From: Verrucomicrobiota bacterium
GTDB taxonomy: Bacteria > Verrucomicrobiota > Verrucomicrobiia > Verrucomicrobiales > V1-33
Assembly: GCA_003402705.1 (NCBI GenBank)
Contig: QQNF01000047.1
Coordinates: 1 to 32,116 of the forward strand
Reading direction: 5' to 3'
Length of the DNA stretch: 32,116 bases
The position numbers were made by a program, and so were the translations under genes. Below are positions 17,434 to 24,916 of the stretch, in pieces. The notes beneath the pieces were generated by a model that worked only from the letters and a program-made list of their open reading frames with translations, had not been told where the DNA came from and searched no databases. Numbering within the stretch: position 1 is the first letter of the stretch; each line of letters begins with the position of its first letter.

Positions 17434-20400
17434 TCACGGCCCCACCACCCGCAGCCGCAACTGCCCCCGCGACCCCGCCCCCGCCGCCGTCCGGTGATAC
17501 CACGTCAGCACTTCATACTCCCCGTCCGCCACCGCCCCGCCCGCCACCGCGGCACTCGCCCCACTGAACCCACCCAGCCCATCGCTCCCCTCCGCCGTCA
17601 GCACCAATCCCGGCCGATCCCGCCTCACCCGCGCCCGACAGCACAAATACCGCTGCCCCGCCGCCGCCCCACTCATCCCCAACTCCGCACCAGTCCGCAG
17701 CATCCCCTCCACCACCAACCCGTTCCCCGCACTCAGCGGATCCGTTCCCACCAGATACTCAAACACATTCGCCACCCCGTCCCCATCTGGATCCGCTCCC
17801 GCTCCGCCCTGCCCCACCCCGAACCCATACCCGGTCACCCATCCCGCATAATCCAATGGCACCGCCACCGCAGGCACCGGAATCGCCAGCGCCGCCACCT
17901 CGTCCGCACTCAACCCCCGCCGGTAAATCCGAAAATCATCAATCGCTCCGGCCAGCAGCGGATCCCCCGCCGTCTGCGACGCCCCCAGCCAGCACTGGCT
18001 CTGCGTCACCACCCCCGGATCCAGCGTGATCGCCGCCGTCGCCACCGCCGCCCCGTTCACATAAAGCGTCCCCGTATTTCCTATCAAAGTCACCGCCAGA
18101 TGCGCCCACTCCCCAGTCGTCAGCGCCATCGGCCCACTGATCCTCTGCGCCGTTCCACCCGCACTCCGGATCGCAAACTGCGGCGTCCCACCATCCGACG
18201 CAGGACTCAGCATCAGATAATCCCCAGGCCCAGACCCGAAATCAAACACCCGCTGCCACGCTCCCCCACCATCCCACCGCAACCGCACCGCAAACGTCGC
18301 ATCACTCAACCCCGCCGCCGCACCCGCCGCCAGCGTCACCCGGTCATCGACCCCATCAAACTCCAGCGCCCTGTCAAAGATCCCCTCTCCAAACACCGGC
18401 CCGCCCGCCAGCACCGCCGCACTCCCGCCCGCATGATTCGCCCCCGTCCCGTCAAACCCATAGTGCGCCACTAACTCCTCAGGCCGCTGCACCCCGATGT
18501 TCAGCACCGCATCGTCCGCCATCAGCGTCCCATCCGTCGCCCGCACCACAAACCGGTTCACCCCCGCATCCGCCGCCCCCGGCATCCCCGATATCCTCCC
18601 ATCCGCCCCCACCGTCAGCCACGCCGGCCCGCTCACCTTCGTAAACCTCAGCACCGTCCCCGGATTCGGATCAAACGCACTCCCCGCCAGCGATTGATTG
18701 TACGCCACCCCAGGCACCGCCGTCGGCCGCGTGAACGGGTCCGACACAAACCCCGGAGCCCTCCCGTTCATCAGCCCACTCACCTGCGCCGCACTCATCG
18801 CATACCCTAGCATCACCAGATCATCCAGCCGCCCGTTGAAATTCGGATCCGCATACTGGCTCTTCCCCACATAATTCGTCGCCGGCCCGAAACTCAGCGG
18901 ATCCACCGGCATCGCCCCGCTGTCCGCCAGCACCCCATTCACATACAACCGACCCGTCCCCCCACCCATCGTCACCGCCACATGCGTCCACTGCCCCGTC
19001 ACCGGCATCGGCGCTTCCAGCGTCCCTCCGTCCTCACGGTTCCGCACCGTGAACTGCATCGTGTTCGCCCCGGACCTCGGCGTCAGAAACAGGCTCTCAC
19101 TCCCACTGTTCCCGAAATCAATCACCCGTTGCCACGCAGCGCCCCCATCCCACTGCATCCACACCGCTAGGGTCAGCTCCGCCGCATCCGCTATCCCCCC
19201 AGGCAGGGTCACAAAATCATCCACTCCGTCCAGATCAATCGCCAGCCCGCTCCGACCACTAGCATACGCAGGATTCCCGCTCGCCACCCCACTCAGCGGC
19301 CCGCACGCCGCATTCACATTCCCATCAAATCCAAACCGCCACCACGTCCCCTCCGCATCCCCCACCGGCACCCGCAGCTCCGCCGTGTGCAGCGCCCCCG
19401 CACCATCCGTCACCCGCACCGAAAACCGATTCATCCCCACGTCCCCATACCCCGGCACTCCCGTCAGCCGCCCGTCCCGCGCCACCGCCAGCCACGCCGG
19501 ACCACTCATCTTGCTGAACGTCCTGACCCCGCTCCCCCCGCTCGCATCCCCCGCCACGGTCCCCGTAAACACCTGCCGCCGCACCGCTCCCCCCTTCGTC
19601 AGCACCGTGGCGCTGAACTGAGGCGGCCCCGTCGCCACCATCGCCGCAACCGCCGCATCGCTCACCGCACTGCTCACAATCCTCACATCATCCAGCCGCC
19701 CATTGAACAACGGATCCGCCGGAAACTGACTCCGCCCCAGATAGTTGAACTTCGTCCCCACCGACACCGGCTGAATGCTCATCGCATTGTTCGTGTTCAC
19801 CAGCACTCCGTTCACAAACAACTTCCCCGTCCCGCCACCCACCGTCACCGCCACGTGCGTCCACACATTCGCCGTCAGCGCCGCCGCATTCAGCACCTGC
19901 TCCGCCCCCCCATTCCGCATCATGAACCGCAATCCCCCCGTCGCACCAGCCTTCGGCGTCATCGCCAGATAATTCGACGTGTCCGCCCCGAAATCAAAAA
20001 TCCGCTGCCAGTTGCTCCCCCCATTCCACCACACCCACGCCGCAAACGTAAACCCGCTCGTGTCCCCGATCCGCGGCGACAACTGCAGGTAATCCTCACC
20101 GTCCAGCACCACACTCTGACCCCACCTCCCTGCCGCAAACACCGGCGCCCCCACCATCATCGCATCCTGTCCGTTCCCCCACGTGTCCCTCACATTCCCA
20201 TCAAAATCATAACGCGCCGAACTCCCCGTCCCCGCATCCGCCATCTCCTGAAGCCACGACAGCGGCGACTCCTTGTCCCGGTACACCACCCCCGCCGCCG
20301 TCGGCCACCCGTCATCCCACACCACCCGCCTCACATCCTCCACCCAGTTGTACACCGCATACCGCTCCACAAACGGCGTGCTGTCCAGCATCTCTATCAT

Positions 20401-21624
20401 CTTCCCCATCGTCGCCGCCTGCTGCGCCGCCGTCGGATCAGGGCCGCTCGTCCAGTTCGCCCCGTTGTTGAACTCCGTCACCCACAACGGCCGGTCCACC
20501 GCATCGTAAATGTCCTTCAGAAAGTTATAGAACTGCGCCGCCGCCCCAGCCGGATCCGACGCCGACGAGTAACTCCGGTAATAATGCACCGGCACAAAAT
20601 CCACCCGCAACCCAGCCGCCGCCGCCTGACCCATGAAACTCGTCAGCCACGCCTTCCCTCCATCCGTTATCGCCGGCGCTCCCACCCGCAATCCCGTCGC
20701 CAGCAGATCCGGCCACCCCGCGATCGCCTCCGCCACCGTCATGTTCGCCTGCTGCGCATGATCCGGCTCGTTGTACCCTAGCAAATGATGGACCCCCCGC
20801 GCCTTCCAGTCCTGATCCAGCCCAGGCCACCACCGGTTCTGCCGGATCCCCACATACTCACGGTCCAGCGACGACGCCTGATCCAGATTCCAATTGTAGA
20901 ACCACGCAGGTCTAACCTGTCCCCCGATCGTCCCCGCAAATCCCTTCTTGCTCACCCACCGCCACGGAAAAATCCTCACAAACCCCACCGCGCCCTCCAG
21001 CCCGTCAGGCAGTCTCCCCACCTCCAGATCCCCATCCTGCGCCACATACACCCGGCTCACCCCCGTCCCGTCCTCGTTCGCCGCCAGCGTCGCCATGTAC
21101 CCGCGCTTCAGCCGCAACGACCGCACCGCCGACCGCATCGCCCCCAGCCTCACATCATTGTACGCCACATACTGATACAGCCGCTTCCCCCGACCCGCAA
21201 AATACCGCGCATCAAAAACCTCCATCGCCGGAAAATCCGGCGGCTGCGCAATCACCACCGCCCCGCGCTCGTACTGCACGATCCTCACATTCCCGTCCAG
21301 CACCGCCGCCACCCCGTTCACCCGGAACCGACCCAGCAGATTGTTCCGCACCTCCGACGGCACCACCGACGTGAACCTCAACCACGCATCCGCCGACACA
21401 AAATTCACCGTGCTCCCCGGCAGCGGATCCCCCGCCCCCGTCACCACCAGCTCGCCACGCCCGCTCAAGGTCACCGCCGTGTTCGTCAGCACCGCCACCG
21501 TCTGCACATCGTCATTCACCGTCAGGGTCTGCGCCACCCCCGCACCCACCAGCCAGCTCAACACCAGCAGCCCAGCCAGCCAGCGCCGCCAGCCACCACT
21601 CCGAAATGTCAGTCGTCCGTTCAT
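17434..21624 (-). CDS. Large secreted GH128-like glycosidase with three LamG domains
   Basis: This protein has 1396 residues. A signal peptide (about 1-31, ends VGAGVAQ) is followed by a beta-rich N domain. A TIM-barrel-like catalytic domain runs from about 215 to 460 and resembles GH128/Asl1-type beta-1,3-glucanases. LLGYNEPDHA gives candidate acid/base Glu286, VHYYRSY lies midway, and LWVTEFN gives candidate nucleophile Glu384. Three LamG/concanavalin-type domains follow (about 470-665, 760-950, 1053-1250). Each starts with a (Y/F)(D/G)FDG-like strand and holds WTHVAVT or WAHLAVT, LYVNG and GRLDD-like motifs. They alternate with two putative Ig folds (FTKVSGPAWLTV motif). The tail has DPDGDGVANVFEYLVGTDP, a Verrucomicrobia-type segment. 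The start has a good ribosome-binding site (gaggg). It probably binds and cuts a beta-glucan outside the cell; the exact substrate is inference. Confidence 0.88.
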   Translation of the reverse strand: MNGRLTFRSGGWRRWLAGLLVLSWLVGAGVAQTLTVNDDVQTVAVLTNTAVTLSGRGELVVTGAGDPLPGSTVNFVSADAWLRFTSVVPSEVRNNLLGRFRVNGVAAVLDGNVRIVQYERGAVVIAQPPDFPAMEVFDARYFAGRGKRLYQYVAYNDVRLGAMRSAVRSLRLKRGYMATLAANEDGTGVSRVYVAQDGDLEVGRLPDGLEGAVGFVRIFPWRWVSKKGFAGTIGGQVRPAWFYNWNLDQASSLDREYVGIRQNRWWPGLDQDWKARGVHHLLGYNEPDHAQQANMTVAEAIAGWPDLLATGLRVGAPAITDGGKAWLTSFMGQAAAAGLRVDFVPVHYYRSYSSASDPAGAAAQFYNFLKDIYDAVDRPLWVTEFNNGANWTSGPDPTAAQQAATMGKMIEMLDSTPFVERYAVYNWVEDVRRVVWDDGWPTAAGVVYRDKESPLSWLQEMADAGTGSSARYDFDGNVRDTWGNGQDAMMVGAPVFAAGRWGQSVVLDGEDYLQLSPRIGDTSGFTFAAWVWWNGGSNWQRIFDFGADTSNYLAMTPKAGATGGLRFMMRNGGAEQVLNAAALTANVWTHVAVTVGGGTGKLFVNGVLVNTNNAMSIQPVSVGTKFNYLGRSQFPADPLFNGRLDDVRIVSSAVSDAAVAAMVATGPPQFSATVLTKGGAVRRQVFTGTVAGDASGGSGVRTFSKMSGPAWLAVARDGRLTGVPGYGDVGMNRFSVRVTDGAGALHTAELRVPVGDAEGTWWRFGFDGNVNAACGPLSGVASGNPAYASGRSGLAIDLDGVDDFVTLPGGIADAAELTLAVWMQWDGGAAWQRVIDFGNSGSESLFLTPRSGANTMQFTVRNREDGGTLEAPMPVTGQWTHVAVTMGGGTGRLYVNGVLADSGAMPVDPLSFGPATNYVGKSQYADPNFNGRLDDLVMLGYAMSAAQVSGLMNGRAPGFVSDPFTRPTAVPGVAYNQSLAGSAFDPNPGTVLRFTKVSGPAWLTVGADGRISGMPGAADAGVNRFVVRATDGTLMADDAVLNIGVQRPEELVAHYGFDGTGANHAGGSAAVLAGGPVFGEGIFDRALEFDGVDDRVTLAAGAAAGLSDATFAVRLRWDGGGAWQRVFDFGSGPGDYLMLSPASDGGTPQFAIRSAGGTAQRISGPMALTTGEWAHLAVTLIGNTGTLYVNGAAVATAAITLDPGVVTQSQCWLGASQTAGDPLLAGAIDDFRIYRRGLSADEVAALAIPVPAVAVPLDYAGWVTGYGFGVGQGGAGADPDGDGVANVFEYLVGTDPLSAGNGLVVEGMLRTGAELGMSGAAAGQRYLCCRARVRRDRPGLVLTAEGSDGLGGFSGASAAVAGGAVADGEYEVLTWYHRTAAGAGSRGQLRLRVVGP

Positions 21625-21737
21625 GCAACCCTCACCCTACCCGCTCCCGCCCACCATGGCAATCGCCACCCGCACCCACGCCAACCCCATTTCCCAACTC
21701 GACGCCCTCCCCGCCCCACACCACCGTCCCACACCCC
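21625..21737. promoter_or_regulatory. Divergent region between the GH128-like gene and the PlsY-like gene
   Basis: These 113 bases separate divergent starts and presumably hold both promoters. On the minus strand a purine-rich stretch (agggtgaggg) precedes the GH128-like ATG. On the plus strand the sequence before the PlsY-like ATG is C/A-rich, without a ribosome-binding site. No clear -35/-10 pair was found. Confidence 0.3.
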
Positions 21738-22181
21738 ATGCCACTCCTCACCCTCGCCGCCTGCTACCTCATCGGCTGCCTCGTCTCCGCATGGTACCTC
21801 GTCCGCTGGCGCACCGGATCCGACCTCCGCCAACTCCACTCCGGCACCACCGGCGCCCGCAACGCCAGCCGCATCCTCGGCCCAGCCGGCTTCACCACCG
21901 TCGCCCTCCTCGACACCCTCCGCGGCTTCCTCGCCATGTCCCTCGCCCACCACGCAGGCCTAACCAACTGGTGGCTCACCGCCGCTGGCCTCGCCGTCAC
22001 CGCCGGCCACCTCTGGCCCCTCCAACTCCGCTTCCACGGCGGCAAGGGCCTCGCCGTCGCCTCCGGCGTCCTCCTCCACTCCCTCCCCCTCGCCTCCCCA
22101 CCAGCATGGTCCCTCGCCGCCGCACTCCTCACCCTCGTCCTCTGGTCCCACCTCCGCCAACCTCGCCAACCTCCCAACTGA
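21738..22181 (+). CDS. plsY: Short PlsY-like glycerol-3-phosphate acyltransferase
   Basis: The 147-residue membrane protein has the PlsY layout: helix 1 (LLTLAACYLIGCLVSAWYLV), first active-site motif HSGTTGARNASRILG (family SGNxGATNxxR), a middle pair of helices, and second motif GHLWPLQLRFHGGKGLAVASG (family GHxFPxxxxFxGGKG). The enzyme makes lysophosphatidate from acyl phosphate and glycerol 3-phosphate. Usual length is about 190-205 residues. Here, after motif 2, only one hydrophobic segment remains before LVLWSHLRQPRQPPN, which resembles the family end (IxRHRxNIxR), so roughly one helix plus a loop appears deleted. ATG 21738 fits the family start. It could be a compact paralogue or a decaying copy. 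Confidence 0.75.
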   Translation: MPLLTLAACYLIGCLVSAWYLVRWRTGSDLRQLHSGTTGARNASRILGPAGFTTVALLDTLRGFLAMSLAHHAGLTNWWLTAAGLAVTAGHLWPLQLRFHGGKGLAVASGVLLHSLPLASPPAWSLAAALLTLVLWSHLRQPRQPPN

Positions 22182-22328
22182 CTAGGCCGTATTCGAGAAA
22201 TCCCTGCATGCAAAGTGGCACAGGCATCTTGCCTGTGACCTCAGTGCCAAAGTCTCCATCTGGAAGCCCGGAGATCATGGAACTGGCCTTCCTGCCTTTT
22301 CAATGCCAGTCCAGACCTCCCCAGTAAG
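22182..22328. other. Intergenic stretch with interspersed-hairpin repeat
   Basis: This is the gap between the PlsY-like gene and tRNA-Leu. It holds the perfect hairpin described at 22219-22237 and continues with CATCTGGAAGCCCGG, wording common in intergenic DNA of Verrucomicrobia (from memory, not searched). No gene is seen. Confidence 0.4.
22219..22237. repeat. REP-like hairpin, 8-bp stem and 3-nt loop
   Basis: CACAGGCA - TCT - TGCCTGTG is a perfect inverted repeat. A diverged sibling with the same geometry lies at 27985-28003. Both are outside genes, as expected for REP-type or similar interspersed palindromes. It has no T tract, so it is not a standard terminator. Confidence 0.6.
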
Positions 22329-22413
22329 TACCGGCAGCGGGACTCGAACCCGCAAGACCCTCGCGGGCCAGCGGATTTTAAGTCCGCTGCGTTTACCATT
22401 TCGCCATGCCGGC
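22329..22413 (-). tRNA. tRNA-Leu (anticodon UAA)
   Basis: The 85-nt minus-strand sequence starts GCCGGCATGGCGAAATGG and ends with the T arm GCGGGTTCGAGTCCCGC and acceptor TGCCGGT plus discriminator A. The seven acceptor pairs (GCCGGCA/TGCCGGT) are complete. The anticodon loop is ACTTAAAAT with anticodon TAA. A long variable arm (GGCCCGCGAGGGTC region) marks a class II tRNA, as expected for leucine. The CCA end is not encoded. It would read the rare TTA codons that appear in several minus-strand genes here. Confidence 0.97.
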
Positions 22414-22493
22414 TCATCCCTCGCACTCCCCAATCCTGTAGGCACCCCGCCAAAAAGGCAACCGCCCTCCACATTGCGCCTCGCCACACCTGC

Positions 22494-23192
22494 ATGCACC
22501 GTCTCCCCATGATCGCCGCGCTCCGCCGCACCCTCTCCGACCTCTTCGATCCGCGCCTCACATGGACGCTCATCAAGGCCGTTTCCCTCAGCCTCCTCGG
22601 CTACGCCGCCGTCTGGGCCCTCTCATGGTGGCTCCTCGCCCACAGCCGCTGGGCCGATTCCATCTGGCTCGACCGCACCCTCCACGTCCTCGGCGGCCTC
22701 GCCGGCTTCGTCCTCTCCCTCCTCCTCTTCCCCTCAGTCTTCGGCGTCCTCCAATCCGTCTTCCTCGACGGCGTCGCCGACCGCATCGAAAACCGCCACT
22801 ACCCGGAACTCGGCCCATCTCGCGGCACCGCCATCCGTGACGGCCTCATCGTCGCCATCAAAATCCTCGTCCTCATGGTCGCCGTCAATCTCATCATGCT
22901 CCCCATCTACATCGTCGGTTCGCTCCTCCTCGGCGCAGGCATGATCCTCTTCTACGCCGTCAATGGCTTCCTCTGCGGCCGCGAATACTACACACAAGTC
23001 GCCCTTAGACGCATGCCGCGCCACGAAGTAAAACGTTGGGCCAAAGCCAATCGCACCACGCTCTGGATCGCCGGTACCGCCATCACCCTCCTCGGCACCA
23101 TCCCCATCCTCAACCTCGCCGCTCCAGTCATCGGCTGCGCCTTCATGGTCCATGTCGCCCGAACCCTGCGCGCTCCGCGAACCACGGACTGA
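22494..23192 (+). CDS. EI24/CysZ-like integral membrane protein
   Basis: This 232-residue inner-membrane protein has about four to five hydrophobic segments (around 28-50, 65-88, 118-158, 190-218). It also has the EI24-domain features: an N-terminal FDPRLTWTLIKAVSLSL stretch, PSVFGVLQSVFLDGVADRIE, and a long hydrophobic hairpin ending in NGFLCGREYYTQVALRRM, which is a strong match to the end of EI24/CysZ proteins (family: NxxLLGREYFxLVAxRR). CysZ proteins pass sulfate into the cell in Proteobacteria, but in other phyla the EI24 family has no settled role. The start may be ATG 22494 or 22509; neither has a ribosome-binding site. The gene stands alone, divergent from tRNA-Leu. Confidence 0.8.
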   Translation: MHRLPMIAALRRTLSDLFDPRLTWTLIKAVSLSLLGYAAVWALSWWLLAHSRWADSIWLDRTLHVLGGLAGFVLSLLLFPSVFGVLQSVFLDGVADRIENRHYPELGPSRGTAIRDGLIVAIKILVLMVAVNLIMLPIYIVGSLLLGAGMILFYAVNGFLCGREYYTQVALRRMPRHEVKRWAKANRTTLWIAGTAITLLGTIPILNLAAPVIGCAFMVHVARTLRAPRTTD

Positions 23193-23210
23193 CCACCCGA
23201 TCACCCAAGA

Positions 23211-23417
23211 TCAGCAGGCCCGGCGCATCGGCTCCGCCGGGGACGTCGTCCCTCTCCGCAGATCCTTCAAGGAAAGCCCGCGGCGATTCGCAACCCGCAG
23301 CGCTTCCATCACTTCATCCATGTCCCAGAACTGGGTCTTATCCATGGACCCCACCTCGCGGAGGGGCTGAAGGCTGTCGCTCGTGACCGGACCTTCCGGC
23401 TGTGTCGTGGGATTCAT
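23211..23417 (-). CDS. Small 68-aa protein of unknown function
   Basis: The frame starts with MNPTTQPEGPVTSDSLQPLR and has an excellent ribosome-binding site (AAAGGA, 8 bases before ATG), rare in this window. The C-terminal half is basic and helical (EVMEAL.. VANRRGLSLKDLRRG) and it ends Cys-stop. There is no signal peptide or membrane helix. It stands between the EI24-like gene and ribD, and the last codons overlap a 7-bp GC-rich hairpin. No family is recognised. It could be a DNA- or RNA-binding small protein, but that is only a guess from charge. Confidence 0.5.
   Translation of the reverse strand: MNPTTQPEGPVTSDSLQPLREVGSMDKTQFWDMDEVMEALRVANRRGLSLKDLRRGTTSPAEPMRRAC
23219..23241. terminator. 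Candidate hairpin between convergent genes
   Basis: CCCGGCG - 9-nt loop - CGCCGGG can form a perfect 7-bp stem just after the EI24-like gene stop at 23192, and within the last codons of the 68-aa gene. It lacks a T tract on either strand, so its role as a terminator is uncertain. Confidence 0.25.
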
Positions 23418-23504
23418 AATGATTCCTTTCGTTTTTATGGTTGTAACGCCACAGGCCTACCTCATTTCCGAGTCTTCCGCTAATAACCGCGCGTCACGAT
23501 TTTG

Positions 23505-24536
23505 TCACCCGGGCCGCCCTAGCCTAATCCTCACATCTCCACCCGTCAGCACCGCGTCCCGCGTCACCAGCCGGCACGAACCAGCCCCGAACGCCTCCAG
23601 CGCAATCAGCGGCCTCCCCGCACCGCACAGCAGCGGTGCCACATAAATCCACGCCTCATCCACCAATCCCGCCGCAAACAGCTGCGCGTGCACCACCCCG
23701 CCTCCCTCCACCAGCACCGTCACCACCCCACGCCCCGCCAACTCCCGCAGCACAGCTTCCATCGTCTCCCCGCGCCTCACCAGCGTCCGCTCCCGCCACT
23801 CATCCGTGAAAATCCTCGCCCCCTCAGGCAGTCTCCCGGAATTTGTCAGGACCACCCGCCACGGCTGCTCTTTCCCCTCAGGCACCCCACCACCCCGCAC
23901 CGTCAATGCCGGATCATCCACCCTGACAGTCTCCGCTCCCACCACAATCGCATCCGCCCTCACCCGCAACTGCATCGCATCCGCCCGCGACTCCTCCGAC
24001 GTCAGCCACTGCCCCTCACCACTCGGCCGCGTCAGCTTCCCATCAAGGCTGATCCCCGCCTTCGCCACCACCCACGGCAGCCCCGTCGTGATGAACTTCG
24101 CAAACGCCGCAATCACCTCCCCGCACGCCTCCGCCAGCACCCCCCTCGTCACCTCAATCCCCTCCGCTCCCAGCACCTCCCCGGCCCGACCCGCATGCCG
24201 CGGATTCGGATCGTCCGCCCCCCACACCACCCGCCCCACCCCAGCCCCAATCAATCCCCCAGTGCAAGCCGGCGTCCGCCCGCTCGTCGAACACGGCTCC
24301 AAAGTCACATACACCGTCGCCCCACGCACCGCCGCCGCACCATGCGCCGCCTCCGCCGCCCGCAACGCCTCCACCTCCGCATGCGGCCCGCCCGCCCTTC
24401 GATGCCAGCCCTTTCCTAACAATACACCATCCTTCACCACCACCGCCCCCACATTCGGATTCGGACTCGTCAGCCCGATCCCTCGCCGCGCCTCCTCCAG
24501 CGCCAATCCCATCCACTCCTCATCTCCCGGCTTCAT
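23505..24536 (-). CDS. ribD: Bifunctional riboflavin biosynthesis deaminase/reductase RibD
   Basis: This 343-residue cytoplasmic enzyme catalyses two steps from the GTP-derived pyrimidine to riboflavin: zinc deamination, then NADPH reduction of the ribosyl side chain. The N-terminal deaminase (1-145) has PNPNVGAVVV, zinc ligand His52 with proton carrier Glu54 (HAEVEAL), and Cys82 and Cys91 (EPCSTSGRTPAC). The usual His of PCSHxGRTPPC is Thr84. The C-terminal reductase (about 150-340) has KAGISLDGKLT, the substrate-binding run RVRADAIVVGAETVRVDDP and VLVEGGGVVHAQLF. Its ATG overlaps the stop of the upstream 93-aa gene by 4 bases (ATGA), implying coupled translation. No FMN riboswitch was seen upstream and no other rib gene is near. 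Confidence 0.95.
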   Translation of the reverse strand: MKPGDEEWMGLALEEARRGIGLTSPNPNVGAVVVKDGVLLGKGWHRRAGGPHAEVEALRAAEAAHGAAAVRGATVYVTLEPCSTSGRTPACTGGLIGAGVGRVVWGADDPNPRHAGRAGEVLGAEGIEVTRGVLAEACGEVIAAFAKFITTGLPWVVAKAGISLDGKLTRPSGEGQWLTSEESRADAMQLRVRADAIVVGAETVRVDDPALTVRGGGVPEGKEQPWRVVLTNSGRLPEGARIFTDEWRERTLVRRGETMEAVLRELAGRGVVTVLVEGGGVVHAQLFAAGLVDEAWIYVAPLLCGAGRPLIALEAFGAGSCRLVTRDAVLTGGDVRIRLGRPG

Positions 24537-24814
24537 GGAGCCACTTCATCAAGCACCGTCGTCCCCCCGGCCTCCACCACCATCCGGTCAATCGTCACCA
24601 CATACTCGTACGGCACCCGCCGCCGCTGGTACTTGTTCAGCAACTGCGTCCGCAATTCCTCCAGAATCGCCATCGGGATCGGATCCAGCCGATCCCAGTC
24701 AGGCGCAGACTTCAAGGTCGTCTGCACACTCCACCGCGTCCCGAACTTCGCCGCCCGGAAATACCGGCGCTCGCCCGCTTCATCATCCTGCCTGTGCCAC
24801 TCGTGACTTCTCAT
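24533..24814 (-). CDS. 93-aa conserved-looking protein translationally coupled to ribD
   Basis: The protein starts MRSHEWHRQDDEAGERRYFR and continues with KFGTRWSVQTTLKSAPDWD, then IPMAILEELRTQLLNKYQRRRVPYEYVVTIDRMV. The order looks like a compact globular fold: two beta strands then helices, rich in Arg/Trp, without signal peptide or membrane helix. It has a strong ribosome-binding site (GGCGGAGGGAGACGG before ATG), and its stop overlaps the ribD start (ATGA), so the pair forms an operon. I recall similar small proteins in Verrucomicrobia but no function. The longer open frame upstream runs antisense through the PSD1 gene and is rejected. A regulatory or accessory role for RibD is a guess from position. 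Confidence 0.7.
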   Translation of the reverse strand: MRSHEWHRQDDEAGERRYFRAAKFGTRWSVQTTLKSAPDWDRLDPIPMAILEELRTQLLNKYQRRRVPYEYVVTIDRMVVEAGGTTVLDEVAP

Positions 24815-24916
24815 AGCCGTCTCCCTCCGCCTGTTTCCCTCCTCCTGCAACCCCCGGAGTGCCCCAGCCTCCCTCCCCGACAATCTCCCCCTCTCACCAC
24901 CGTAACTACTCCCGTC

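Noticed and set aside
22241..22576. 111-aa minus-strand frame over the tRNA region
   Set aside because: It overlaps tRNA-Leu fully and would be a translation of the tRNA and the repeat.
24537..24916. FMN riboswitch upstream of ribD
   Set aside because: The conserved FMN-riboswitch segments are absent, and the upstream space is occupied by the 93-aa gene and the start of the divergent PSD1 gene.
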